60,000 nucleotides of DNA, taken from positions 20,090,001-20,150,000 of the forward strand of contig OU612068.1 of the NCBI GenBank assembly GCA_914767715.1. Reading direction: 5' to 3'. The notes beneath the pieces were generated by a model. The model saw only the letters and a list, made by a program, of their open reading frames with translations. It had not been told where the DNA came from and ran no database searches. This document shows, in pieces, positions 33,101 to 48,100 of the stretch; the stretch's first letter is position 1, and each line of letters starts with the position of its first letter. The stretch comes from Membranipora membranacea (Eukaryota; Bryozoa; Gymnolaemata; Cheilostomatida; Membraniporidae). The translations under genes were made by a program, and so were the position numbers.

Positions 33101-36100
33101 ATTTTTTAGTCTTTACAAAGTAAAATTAAAATTATCTTTAACTGAAGTTTTGTCATGTATGATGTTCCTAAGTCTCTAAATTTTGATCGGACTATTTGCT
33201 GGCAGAAAACATTGTCGGTTGTACTCGAATTTCACATGATTAAATTAGAAGACAAGGAGGACTCGAAGAGTACAGCAGTATACCGAAGCTTTAGTGCTAC
33301 AGTATCAGTATTGTGAACATAATAGACTTACTCGTATTCTTCCAGTTTGTTCTGAAGTTGTCTCAGCAGTGTCTGCTGTCTACTGGAGTGTTCCTGTAAG
33401 CTCTGCAGAAAATAAGATAAAGAGCTGTGCAGAAAGTAAGAAACACATGAAAACAGATGTAAATATCAACTGGGATCACATCAGATTCAGGAATGGTTGA
33501 GTTGAGATTTGTCTGCAGGACCAGCTGATACTGTTATAGATAGAGTTGCAAAGAAGAGCATCTTGGGAATACTGGCTAAATAATTACAATGGGAAACATT
33601 TTTTCAAACTTCATGTTATTGCTCAAGCTCAACACAAGCTATGTAGTATTTACCTTCAGTTTGAGTTGTTCTGTTTTGAGATCAGCATTAGCAGTCTCTA
33701 GTTGCCGTAGTTTGTTAGCAGCTGTCTGAATCTCATCAGCTTGGGACTTTTTGTCACTCTGTAATAGTCGGATAGTGTCTGCCTGCTCCCTCAGTTTGTT
33801 TGCCAGCTTCTCATTGGCTCTCCTGGACAAAACAGAACCCAATGGTCACATACCATACAAAAATCATCTCTGATCACAGACCAACTAATTAGGTCTATCT
33901 TGTCTACCTCTTTCAAAAGGCAAATATTGAATCCATTATCAGACTCTGTTTAAAGCCAAGTAGGGGGGGGAAAACAATTTTACCTTCCCAATAATAGACC
34001 AATCGATGAGGCAGGTTCTGAGTAGGCAACGCATGTGTAATTTAGATTTCTACCAATTCTGTTGCAAGACATTTATGCTCACTTTTGTTCGTCGACCCAG
34101 CCGTTGACGTTGCGTACGACTTGTTCGCTCTCCTTATGTAGCCTGTCACCGTTATTCCTGGCGTCGTCGAGTGCTGCCTGTAAGCTCTGTATCTCTTCAG
34201 TGGCAGCTCTGTGACTGTTACGGGCTATCTTCACATCCTCCTCTGACCGATCCAGCTCCTGCAGTTTAGCTGTTAGTCTCTCTGCCAAAGTGGCTACTTC
34301 TACCCTGGCTACCACCAACTCTTCTTCCTAGTTTGAAAAAAAACTTCTTTTAATAGCAGAAAAATTATCTCAAGCCAAAACCAAAACCATAAAATACCCC
34401 AATCGTAACAATTATAAACATGATCAAGGTGTTGGTTCTAGAATCATAAAGAACAAACTAGAGAGTATTACACCACAACAAACACCGACTAGAGTCACAC
34501 ATTGTGATGCTGCTGCACCTAACCGTTCAAAAGAGAAGCTCTAGAAAACAACTCGCTGCTATTCTAGATTGCAACAACATTCAAGAAAATAATGCTTAGC
34601 TCTAGGTAGATAATAAACGTACTACACATAGAACACAGAGGAGGTAGCGCTACAATACACGACAAGCCCAATCCCATCTCAAGTCTATAAGAAGGGTAAT
34701 CAAATTTACCAGGCTCTTGAATCTTTTCGCACTTTGCCTCAGAAGGCTTTGCAATTTCTATTTTTTAATCAACATAGGAGGCATGTTCATAAAAGCAGCA
34801 CTGTGAATCTATCAATAAGTGAAGGACAGACTTCATGCAAATTTGATAGCTGAAGTATAATTCAAGGAAGAGCTGATGATGCAAATTTGATAGCTGAAGT
34901 ATAATTCAAGGAGGAGCTGATGATGCAAATTTTTTATCAAATACATATTAACTGGCTTGAAAAGGAGGAAGATGTATATATAAAGATAATAGAGTGATTG
35001 CGCAACCTGTCTGTGACGTAACACGATACGAGAAACGACAACTTCTCCATTCCATATCAAGAGGGGACAACTATGAGATTTCACAACCTCTCTAATAATT
35101 GATTGTAAGCTGAAGTATTTGGCCAGTACCTTGAGGGTGAGCTCCTCGACGGATTGTTTATTCCTGTCAGCTTGTCCCTGTATCTCCTCATGCATCATGT
35201 GTACTTGTCTCTCATACTTCTCCAGGTCAGCTTTGACAGCAGAGTTAAACTCCTGTAGCTTTTTAATATCCTGCTTCATCGACTTAGCTTTCCTCTCATA
35301 AGCAGCATTCTACAAAAATGATGTCGCAGGTCAAGTTATGAAGATGATCAATATTTGTTTAACATTTTTTATTGGCAGTCTGTTTTATTTTAATTGTGGA
35401 ATAAAATTATAATTGAAAGACCACTAAAATACTATCAACCAACAAAAGTTGAGCGAAAAAGTAAAAAAAGCACCTCAGCGCAGAATTCAACTTAAATAGC
35501 CTGCGACTCTTAAATATTGCTGGCCTGCCAACAAAGGTTTTTAATCTGCCTTTCTCTGAAATCAGGTTTGGAGCTGATTATATATGACACCTCAGTCTAA
35601 CCTGGCACTGTAATACTCACCTCCTCACTGAGTGCCTGGTTATCTTTCTCAGCCTGGCTCAGCTGTGACTTATATTGTTTATAACCCTTAGACTTCTCGT
35701 TGAGCTGATCGACCGTCTCGTTTAGATTAGACTGAAGGCTCGCCAGGTCAGACTTCACCCGGGACAACTCCCGATCTCTGTCCCTGGCTACCGACTCCAG
35801 CTGTTTGATCTGTTCATGAAGGCTGTCTCTCTGATCTACTGTTTGTTTATAACTGCTATCTGAGTGGTCCAGTCGTTGTAGAGCGTTGGATTTCTCTCGT
35901 TCGCATGTCTCGAGATTAAGTAAAGCTATACGGAGTTGTCCCTCCTTTTCCACAAGTGATTCTTTAGTGACAATGTGTTTAGCACTGAGTGAGTCAAGTT
36001 CATCCTGGTACTTCTTTATAGTTGTTTCTTTGTCTCTCAGCTGTGAATAAAAGAATACTCATTGAGACGTTACAGTGGATATGTTGTAACAATGACAGTT

Positions 36101-39100
36101 TACGACTATCACAAGAAACGTTTTCTACTTCCTAAAGCCTAACCTATTTGTTGATAAACACGTCTAATGCAACTTGCAACTGCCTCCTATTCTCACTTCA
36201 GACCAATACATCTTGCATAGTGACATCATAATGGTGAGAGTGAGAGTTACCTTCCTTTATGGAAGGCACTCTTTCCACCATCAATAATTCATGCCAAGTA
36301 GAGCATTGGATTTTTTTACCATGCAAATGTAACATTACTTTATCAAAAGTGCCTGACAAACATACGTTGGTCTTTGGGTAGTCTTTAAATAAAAATTTAG
36401 TGATAATACAATAGATCAAGATGAGATACTGATCACTCACATTGATTGCAGACTCCTTATTTTGTTTGTTGGTCTGATCGACTTCATCTTGTAGTTCTGT
36501 GATGACATTCTTATAATTAGATAATAACCTCTCTAATTCTCTACACTTCTGCTGCTCTTTAGTCAGTTCTGAATGGCTACCCTGTAACTTGGTATCTAGC
36601 TCACAATACTACAAATAAGGAGTCAAGTCATGTGAGTTATTGTCAGGCATTCAGTTTATCCATGTCTATTTGCAAACAATGTTTGGAGGAACATTGAACA
36701 TTAATTGTGAAGAAGTGCAGTGGCCTGAGAACCCTGGAAACCTAGAAACCCCAAAAGGAACCATCAAACCAAAAGTCGGCTTCAATCTTTAGCGAATGTC
36801 AGGGTGTACAAGAGTATTAGATAGTTATTGATTTTGAAAAAATCATTATGTGATAAGAGATGTTTGAGCTCATACCTTGCCATCTAGTCGCCTATATCTC
36901 TCTTCAGAATCTCTCAGATCATTCTGTACTCTTTGTAATGAGAGTTTGACAGCCGATTCTCTCTCTGCACACATTTCTCTCTCCTTACACTTGTTATTCA
37001 GCTCTGTCTCCAACCTACCAATGTTATATTATGATGATTTAATTACTATTATTGAAATGTTTATTTCAAATAAGTTGTGAGTTTTATGGACGTCCATGAT
37101 ATCTTCATTGGTGACACAGCATATTCTCCGAGCCTCAGCTTAGTGCCCCTTGTCAGCAAAAAATTGTAAGTCCAAACACCCGTGTTATGATTGACTGAAT
37201 GATGTAACCTCATTTAAAGTTCCAAAATCCAGGGTCTAGAAGGGTTTACAGTATGTTATCTCCCCTGTTACAGATCATCATTAAGATGTATTTGACTTCA
37301 CTAACTTTGATCAATACTGCTTTATGATAATTTCTAGTGTAAGTAGAGCAGCCTTGTAACTGTTCTAGGCCAGACAGGGATAGGCTTACTGTTTTACTGT
37401 AAGGGAATCATCATTTTAGTGTGATATGTTACAGGGGAGATAACACACTGTAGACCCTTCTAGACCCTGTATTTTCGAACTTTAAATGAGGTTACATCAT
37501 TCAATAATGTATTTCTGCGAAAAAAATTACTTTTGTGTTCTTTGCTATGGCAAAGCTTTGACATGAACAGTTGTTGTTTTTTGCTTTCCTAGACACTTTT
37601 AACGTAGAGAGTGATCACTGTAAACAGTCATTCCTCAAATACTTTTTTATTTTCCCAAAAAAAACACTAATAAGGTACAAAATTTGACCATCCAGAGAGT
37701 GACTTGGGAACAAGACCTCTGTTACAGCTTACTGTATGTTTACAGCCTTTCTGGGCAAACATTGTATGTTTATGTTCTCACCTGTCAAGGATTTGTTTCA
37801 TCTCATCTCCTTCCTGTTCGAGCTGCGCGTTCTGTTCTCGAACGCTCGTCATATCTGTTTGGAGTCGTGCTATCAGCTGTTCCTGTTTCACGTTATCTGT
37901 GACCCGAGATTTGAGCTGATCTTTAGTGGTCAGTAGTGTCTGTTCTAGGATTACTCTCTTCTCTTCATGATGCGCCAACTAGCAAAAAAGATTCATTGTA
38001 AAAATTAAACACCAGCCAACTACATTCATGCGATGTGTCAGTATGTGCTGATTTTTACTATCACAGCTACATAACTTTGTTTTTCATAGTTTTATAAGAA
38101 TTGCCCGGTATAAAGTGCTTTTGAAACAAAGCAGTCTTGTTCACAATAGATAAAACAAAACTGTGAGAGACATAGTACAAAATAAGATGTTTAGTAGGCA
38201 ATTAGCACATCTGTCTTACCTCTTGAGCATATCCTTTACATTCCACTCTGGACTCGGCGAGATCTGCCTTGTATTTGTCTAAGTCTATCGATAGCTGGCT
38301 TATCTGTAATAAAATAAACATAAAATTGTTCTAAGGATCATTCATGGCATTATTCACATAATCCTTTTGGACTCTAGTTGTTATCAATTTAACAAATGCT
38401 ATGATATAAGGTGTTCATGAGCGATGAGTCGATACATCTTGGTATTTTGTCCCCATCATCACATTTAGAGGTGTTTCCAAGTGGTCAGATATGAACTGAG
38501 AAATTTATTCTAAAGCTTCCCTTTGTAGATCAGCACATACCAGATTTTGAGCATAGGCCTCCCTTTTCTCCCGATCGCTGACGTCCATCTTGAGTAGTCG
38601 AGCTTGCTCTTCCAGAGTATTCACTTCCTCTATCCTCTGACTCAGCTGCTCCTGCAGACTCTGCAGCTCGGCCGAGTTCAGATTTAACAACTCGTCTCTA
38701 GCTAGTAACTCCTTACCGAGGTGCTCGCCTGCCTCACGCTCTACAGTGAGGTCACGCTCGAGTCGAGCTGCCGAGTCCTCCAGTGAGGCGACCTCAGCGT
38801 GGTACCTCTGACGGGTTATATCCAGCTCATCTCGAGTCTCCTTCAAGGTCTGCTCTAGTCTTGTCACCTGAGAATAAAAGCACAAGGATTTTTATTGTTC
38901 TCATAAACCATCTGCATGGGTCACCCAACGTTCAATCTTTTCTATTCATACAGATAAAAGTAAGTAGGAGTATAGTAGCTCGCTGTTTCGTACAGTCTTG
39001 AAATAGCTAAGATTGAGGCTTGCTAACATTTACTTACCCTCATATAAAGAGTCTTGCTTAGTCAAATTCTTAGCTTAACTTTACTACTCGTTGATTTATG

Positions 39101-42100
39101 AATACATCACTCCTTGATCACACTATTTATCTTGCTCTTAATACACAATTTCCCCTCCAGAAGTTGTTAGTGAGTTTACCTCAGATTCTGCCTCGGTTAT
39201 TTTATCTTGTAGACAGCCTATAGAACTCTTCTGTGCAGTTTGTTCCTCTCTGATAGACAGGAGTTGTCGGTTTTTCTCACTCAGGTCCATAGAAGTGGAG
39301 TGCAGCTCATCCTCTAGCTGTCTCAGCCTCTCATCTCTCTCATTCACCTGGTAAGTTATAAGACCTCATTAATATGATGTCCGGTGGGTAGTTTGTATTG
39401 TGCAATTTGTCCAAGTCAAATTGTAACTCCCACAACTGCCATGGTTATGGTATCAAACAAAACTGATAAGCATACCCATGTTAATATTGCCCTATTCAAA
39501 ACAGGCAATGGACATTTCATACATGTCATGCGATTATGTACGCCAGGCTTCAAAATGTAAAACAGCAGGATTACCTGGATTTATTTTTGAAATTTTTTAT
39601 TTTATAGCAGTGAAACCTTCAAGACAAAAGTTTTTTTGTAGACAATAATACATGCTCACTCACCTCGTCATTAGCATACTGATGCTGCTCTTTATATGCT
39701 ATAAACTCATTATGTAGAGTTCTATATCTCTCTTCACTATTTGTACACTACAAGCAGTAACAATCTCAAGCTACATGCAACATACAAAATCGCCACTCAT
39801 CGAAGGCTTGTCAAGACAGGTGAGCTGAAACCATCATTAAGCCACACCCATCACCCTGAATCTGAGCTGTTTTCATTCACCTCAACGTACAAGCAGAAGT
39901 GTCACACTGTGAGCTATATATTCCAGAAGAGACTGATTTTTGCCTGCATAAGGCTTCTCAATGCTGATATGATATACAGCTTGAGAACAAAGAAAGGACT
40001 GATGACACTATACTTCACAAAAACTGGAGATATAAAAAGTACCATTCTCACACACAGCAATAATTTATTACTACTCTCACAGCATAAACATAAACATAAT
40101 ATTATATTACTTTATTATATATGTTTGTGCTTATTATGGAAAGTAACAAGAGTCCAGAATCTCACCTCTATTGCCCTCTGTTCGAGTTTATTCCTGAGTT
40201 TCTGCACATTGGTCTCATAGTCGGAGAGTTTCTCGTGTGATTTAGTCAGCTCTTCCTGTAGCGTAGTAATCTCATGAGTGAGTCGGTCGATCAGCTCCTC
40301 TCGATGCTTCACTTCTCTATCACATTCCGCTATCTTGCTGGCTGTGTTCTTAGCATCCTTGTTAAGCTTTGCAATCTCATCTGACTTAAGCTTCACCTGT
40401 GATAATGTATAAGGAAGTGTGAAATAAGACTGATACGTTTGTCTGTAATAATCAGTGTCTTTGCAGAGAGTTTGCCAAGCCAACGCACTATGACTGAAAA
40501 GTTCAAAATGAATGAATTAAAACGGGCCTTTGTATGATACAGTATTTCAATCTCCTCAGGGACGTCCATATAATGATTCTCTGTAGACTGATCAAAGTTT
40601 GCATGTGTAATGAGCATCAATTTGACCATTTGTCGTTTTCTTGTTCAGCTATTAACTGTCATCTCAATCAATATTTAGCTAGACACAAGATTTTGATGCG
40701 AATCATCATCTGGAATATAATAAAAACTCATTAAAGACTACCCAAAAACCAATGTAAGTTATAGTCAGGCAGTTACTTATGATAAAGGTTTATCAGATTT
40801 GCATGATAAAAAAACTCAATGCCCTACTTTGCATGAATTATAGATGGTGGAAAAAGTGCCTCCCATAAGGAAGGCAACTCCCACAAAACTTAATCATAAA
40901 TAACTGCCTGACTATAACATACATTGGTCTTTGGGTAATCTTTAATCAGTATAAAACAAGCCAGTTCAAATACTAAATCTGAGTGTAAAACACCGAAGGT
41001 ACTCACATTAGCCCTACATTCAGCCAGCATGTCTTGAAGTTTCTTCTGTTCCTCCACCATATCTTTAGCTGTGCTGTTACCAGCAGCTAATTTCTGCTCT
41101 ATTATATCAATCTGTAATAGTAGCGAAGAAAAGTCATTGTCTGGCTTGGAAAGGATTGCTTTCAAATTTTCAAAGATAGTGCATATGCCAAAGGATTCTG
41201 AAAATGTAGATGAAATGAGGGTAAGAACTATCAAAGTCCTTTTTGATAATTTCTGGCAATTGGATATCCCACCATGAATGCTTATAACCAAGGAGTAACA
41301 AGGAACGCTATTACTCCTTGTTATATCGATTTGAAACACTAACACAGCAACTGGTATTGGTAATCAATCAACCAATCAATAGGCAAATGCAATATAGTTC
41401 TACCTGTTGCTGCTGTTTAGAGGATTTGGTCTTTTCTTGTTGGAGAGTCATTTCTAATCTGCCAATCTCATCTTTAGCCTGATCTAGAGTTTTCTCCATT
41501 TCACTCAGCAGTTCTCCTCGTGTAGCCAGCTATCGTAAAGTAAATAAATATTTGATAAAGAAATTGCCTAAAAATATACTCACAGCATTATCGACTTAAA
41601 ACCAATGCAGAGTACAATCATGACTGAAAATAACAGTAATAGTGTCATTTCTCTGAAAATATTATAGATAATCAGTTCAACTCATAGACAGCATACAAGT
41701 CTTACAGCCCAAACTTAGCAGGGAGGCCTCTATATATGTCAAGAGCGAATCTCCAAATATCTTTTCATTGTATACTACAGAAGTTTTTAAAAACTACAAA
41801 TCCCAGGTGTCAAAGTAGTAGACCTAACAAGACAACAAGGAGGGCTGAGATGGATTATTTTGCTGACTTAACGACACATACCTGCTGCCGAGCTGCCTCA
41901 CAATCTCTCTCCCACTGCTCAGAGATATTCTCAGCCTCTGCTGTCAGACCTTGCTGATGATTGAGCTCACTCTGTAATGATGACACCTCCTCTCTGTTTA
42001 CAGATAGCTGATCCTGTACTAAAGCTATATCCTCCTGTGTGTGAAAATTAAATGGTTGATAAATTAAAAAATAAATGGGACTCTGTTATGAGCCAAAATT

Positions 42101-45100
42101 GTGATTTATACTGCATATATCACTCCAAATTTCCACCTACATTGATATTTTGTATAACTTTCAAAGAGTAGTTGGGAACAGTCTCACACAGAAAATGCAT
42201 TACCTTTATTTTTACACATCAATTCATGGGAGAGATTAAAGTAGGCCAATGATATACGCTGTTTAATTTATCAGTAATAAAAGATGTCCAATGTCAGAAA
42301 GCAAGCAGAGGCTGCATGAGTGGTCAGATGTAAGTGATCAAATCTCACCTTATAATGTCTGATCTCATCTGTGTGATAAGAGCGGAGTTGTCTCATATCA
42401 TCCTGTAGTGTCTCAATCACTGCTAGGTGGCGCTTCACCTCATTTCTCGTCATCTCTAGTTCACTTTTAAGCTCGTTGATGGTTATAGCCTGATTATTGA
42501 TCTAGGAATATAAACCATACATCAACAACGTAGCCTAAATCAGCATAACAGATATCACACCTCTGCAGGTTTATCTATTGTTCCAAATGACATTTGATTA
42601 CCATAATTTTGCATTCTAATATGGCTGTGTTAGCATGCAACTACCATTTATCAAGAATGAAATAGAGAACGGTTATATGCATGGATTGTGAAGGGAGAAA
42701 TATATCCTCATGTTGCGGACCTACCTCTTCAGCTTGTTTGTTGATGGTAATCTGGAGTTGTCTGATCTCAGCGTCCAGTTTCTGAGATCTCTCCTTACAG
42801 CCGTTCACCTTTTCCTGTTTCTCATTAGACTCCTCTAGACTTACTGTGTATTTATGTTCCATGTGATCCAAATCCTCCTGAAGTTTGAGGATCACAGCAT
42901 CTCGAGAAGAAACCTGTAGTAAGATAAATCATTTGATTTTTTAAGAAAGACGGAAAACATAACTCGTTAGAATGCCTTCAATTCGCCAATTAAAAGGTTT
43001 GCTATGACAATACTAACTAACCTAACTTAACATTAAACAACATTTAATATTTAATCAATAATAACCTTTACGATTCGAGGTTAGCCATAGAAAATACACC
43101 AGCAAACATGTTCCTTCTGAAACTACCAGAACTAAAACAGAACATCTTAAACAATTCTGCTCGTAAAATCACAATTTTTAAATTCATTATAAGTGAAACG
43201 TGACACCAAAGTTTAAATGTAAAAACAACTTCCCTTTACACCAAGTCCAGCACAGCGCCACACCTAGTCACGGACAGGTCAACAGGTCAAGTTTTCTCAA
43301 TCAAACATACAGAGACAAACCCAGTAAGGTAAGTTAGAACTCACCTCTTGTTGGCAGGTTTTATTTTTCTGCTGAGACACGGTTAACTCGAGCTCATACT
43401 TGTGTACGCTCTGCTCCAGCTCCTGGTTTGTATGATTAGCTTGCTGCAGCTTCTGTGAGATGTTCTTATTCTCATCTCTAACAGAGTCCGACTCTGATTC
43501 ATACTGATCCCTCTGTGTGGAAAACGTGACAAGATATCACACTTACAGCGCGATGAGCGGAATATTACACCGAAAAGGTGCGAGAAATCAATAGTTGGAT
43601 ACAACAGTGATATACGATGGCTTTTTGTAATACCCCGTCTCATTTTGTGTTGACAGGTGAGAATATCTTCATAATTCATGACAGTCAGTCAGCCTATGCA
43701 GATGGAAAACTGACTGTGCATCTTCAAAAATTTGGAATTCGGTTTGAATTGCTGAGGGTCTTACAACTGAGGACTGAGAGACAAAAAGCTGACAACATGA
43801 CTGAAATTATCGAGAAGCCAGCTTTCAGGTAGGAATTAGAATCACTACATGTTCAAATGCTACAGTGCACTCCACTTAATTCAAACCTCATCAAACCTCA
43901 TCAAATTTTGTCCTAATTAAGCAGAGTTTGAATTATGTGACATGACAATGTGTTGAAATTTGGCTGACAGGGCCAGCGTCCTTTGTCTGAATTAACAGAA
44001 GTTCTGGATCATAAAGTCTGAATTGAGAGGATTACACTGTAATGTACCCTTTCTTATGACTAACCTGCATTTTGCAGTTGTTTAGTTCTTGTCGGAGATC
44101 ATAACTTAGTTTCTCCAGTCGTTTCAGCTCCGAGCCCAGTGATGATTTCGTATCGCCGTGGCTCTGTTTGACTTGTGATATAGTCAGCTGCTGCTCTGCT
44201 AGTGTGTTCTGAAGTTTGCTGTGAGATTCGTTGGCTCGTTCAAGCTCTTTAGATTTAGATTCTAGTTTCCGCTCAAGATGTAGCAGCTGATTTTGCAGGT
44301 TTCTAACCTCCACCTCATACGAACGAGTCTGAAATGGCAACATGCTCATTGACATGCTATCTTCTGTCAATTGCTTTCAACAAATTTCAAAGTTCAATCA
44401 ATTTGAGACATAAGGAAAATTACACAACAATGTTCGTTCCCAGGATATGTAAGACAGCTCAAATATATTTTAAATGCCACTCAGAATATAAGCGTGGTGA
44501 ACAATATAAGAAACTAGTTTGATCTATTGCGTTAGTCATACCAACATGGCATCCGTCTAACCAGGTGTACTGCTAGTTACCGGGAAACCCTTTTTCACAA
44601 AATTCTTTTCTAATTGATTCACTGACATGGGAAGCTAATTCTGATTTGACGACAACTATTCTCAATGCACAGACTTATAAACAATCAAGGCTGGATAATA
44701 CAATTGCCTGGGAACTCTGGCAAGCAGTGGACCTGGTTAGATGAATGTTATGTTGATATGAAGGTTGCGAATGGGGATATTAGTTTTTGAAGTTTACCTG
44801 TCCATGCAGTTGATCGGTCTTCAGTCGCAGCGAGTTGATTTTTTCCAGTTGTTTCACTGAATCGTCTTCTCTCAGTGACATCTGAAATACCAAGTTAGAG
44901 AGTGAAGATCTACCCCTTTTTCATACAATTGACATATTATCAAGGGATCAGCGCCCCTTCTCTATAGTCGACGCTGGTTAGAAGTCTTTTTTTCTTCTTC
45001 AAAATCTGCACATTTGAGGCACAGACATCCAAATTTTCCTATCGTATCAATCCATGTCAAAAGGAAGAGGCCAACAACAGCAACAAATTACTGTACTCAG

Positions 45101-48100
45101 TAGGCATGATAGCCATTCTATTTCAATGATTTAGCTAGCAACAGACCCAAGGGCCAAATCAGTTAGTTAGATACTAATGTAAAGTAAGGCTGCAGCACTT
45201 GATCATACATACATTATGATTGAGGTCATCTTTAGCGGAGCTGATTAGTTTTAGCTCTGTACTAAGCTTCTGAACCTGCTCACTGAGTACTAATATATCC
45301 TGAGCCTGTGAGGCACATTTCCTATCCTTCTCTGAATGGTCTGCTGTGATGTCATTGAGCTATAAAACATGGGAACACTTTTTCATCAAGATCTCTTGAA
45401 TTCATATGATGCCTACAATACCATACTATAATGCACATACGCTGTGTTATTTAAATAGGGTGGCAGTGATGGAATGGAGTGAGAGAGCACGACTCTGACT
45501 AGTGATTGACATGATTGATAATTTGCGTCATCGACCCATCCTTTTAGGGCCAGGGAAAGGCGACAAGATGGTGAAATATTTTCACAACTACTGATCACGG
45601 CCCAGGGTCATTGGTCCCATTGGAGGAGCTTCCTTGGGTGATTGTCCTCCTGCCCCAGCATATTCTTTAAAACGTAGAAACTTCTGTCCATAGTTGATAA
45701 GGCAATAGACCGCAAAAGTTCAGCTGCATCAAAAGAAATTAGTCAACCTTGCTCACATGACATGAAACAAGACATGGGTGTGTTTCTCTGTTATTTATAA
45801 CAAGACATAATAACATGTAAGTGTAGTTCACACCTGTCTCTGCATAGATTCGTTATCGAGCATGAGCCCTCTATTCCTCTCTGACAGACCCTCCACCTTA
45901 TCATGGAGTTTCCTGCATTGCTCCTCCTGTTTAGCCTGCATCTCCTGTGCCTTGCCTCTCTCACTTCTCAACCGGCATATCTGGTCATCATAAGCCTTCA
46001 ACTGGAATGTTAAAAATACACATCATATAAATTTTGCCTGCAGCTGTTATTGGTTTCAATGGTCAGCAAAAACACTCCTTATAGATTACGTTTGCAGCTG
46101 TTATTGGTTTCAACGGTCAGATATGAGGCATTTCCGAGAACAACAACCAGCCAGAAGACCAGTTGAATCCGTTCTCCGTGTAAAATTGAAAGGATGGGTA
46201 AATATTGATTTATGGGCATGATATTTCCGCAGAAAATCAAATAGCACGGATGGTGCGTAATAGCTTAGTAGGAGTAGTCGTTGGTTGAGTCCCATTTGGA
46301 AGCAATCTTGATTGATTGTTACAGAGAAAGCAAAAGAATTCAAGTCTCCTACAACTATTCTCCCCGCTGCAAATGAATAATTTGTAATAATTTTTTCCTA
46401 TTTTATGAATGTCATAACCTTGTTTTGAAAACCTGGTACATCATTCTTACCTGTTCAGTTAATGAATCAGATTCAGTTTGAGAGTTGATCTGCAGAGCTC
46501 TTACTTTTGCCTCCAGTTTGCCGTTCTCATCAACAGTAGAACTATGCTGTGATGTCAACATTTCATAATCTGACTTCAGTTTGGAGTGTTGAGATTTCAG
46601 ATCATTCGTCTAAAACAGGAAAATTATGATGGAAATGATTTCTCTTTTGACAAAGCCCAGATCATTGTGATGCTTTCGTTCACAATTGCTACAAAATGCT
46701 GAGACAAAAAAGGAGATGGCAAGCTAATACAAACCCAAGCAGTTTCTATCTAAATTATATAAATTGTTATAATCAGTCTGGAGCCTTTATTAGCTGGATA
46801 CCTCACTTCTTATTGTGTATTATTGCAAGAGAGGGATTTATGCTTCCAAAGTACTTATATATTATATATATATATATATATAAGAGTGTTGCATATCACA
46901 CCTCTTTGGTAAGCTTGCTGTGGCTTTCCTGCGTCGCCTGTAGCTGTTTGGTGATATTACTATGATCTGTGTTGAGCTTATTGTAGTCTTGTTGCTTAGC
47001 ACCGTTCTGTTGTGTGGCAGTATCGAGCTTAGCGTTAAGTGACGCGAGCTGATCCTCTAAAGCTGAGATCTTATTATTGAGATTATTCGCTTCACTCTTC
47101 ATATCTTGTATTGATTCCTCTTTCTCCATCAGCTGTCTCCTCAAATCCTGCTCCAACTCATCAAACGACTGACGAGAGTCCTGTAACACAAACATACACT
47201 GAAGTCAACAGGACCTGTATGTCAACGTTTAAATGGCCAGTATCCAAATGCTTTGTTCCGGAATGACCCGTAAGCTCAGGCCAATAGTAACATATACATA
47301 TACTTTCGGTTGCCCTAGTTTTAAAGAGCCTACACAAACAGACAGTGAGGAAGTTTATCTAGTCAATCCCTAAATACAGCTTGTCTGAAGTAGGGCCGAA
47401 GTATGAATTCTGCCAAAACTTCAGGCTTCTGTTTTTGTACTTTCACTTCAGAGTTAGCAGATAGAGTATGCAATGTGCCTGTATGATAAGATCAAACTGA
47501 CCTGACTGGATATTCCAGGTAAAAGTGGTATCTATTGTTTTACTTTCAAAAAGTCTTTTTATGGTAAAGTAACAGCATAAACAAATTATAGTGTTTTATA
47601 TGACATTGGAGAGCTCTAAACACCGGATCACTTAAAGCTCTTTTTTATGACGTCACATGAACGGATGTCACAGCTACCATATATCCTGAAGATGCAATCT
47701 TGCTTTTATAACAACTTCTGATAAAATGATGATTAGTCCAGCTTTCACACCTATACTTGCTCTAGAGTACATTTGACCACAATCGCTTTTTTTCTAGGTT
47801 GTACTCTTATTCATCTTGCCAATTTGGGAGATCATAACAATATTTTAGTAGAAATAGGTGTGCGCCTGTCTATCAGGAATAAGCTGAAATTGGCCTTCTG
47901 GATGTATTGAAAATGTGATACCCAAGATTTGTCACCCCACAATGACAAGGAGTAACTGGCAAAAATTATGCATCTGAATAACCACCCAGGATATCATGTT
48001 GGAAGCACAAGAAACTACATAGGACATGTCTTCAGAGGGAGGGAGCAAATATGGTGGTCGTATATGTGGTTCCGACATGATAGCCGTAGAATTTAACCCA

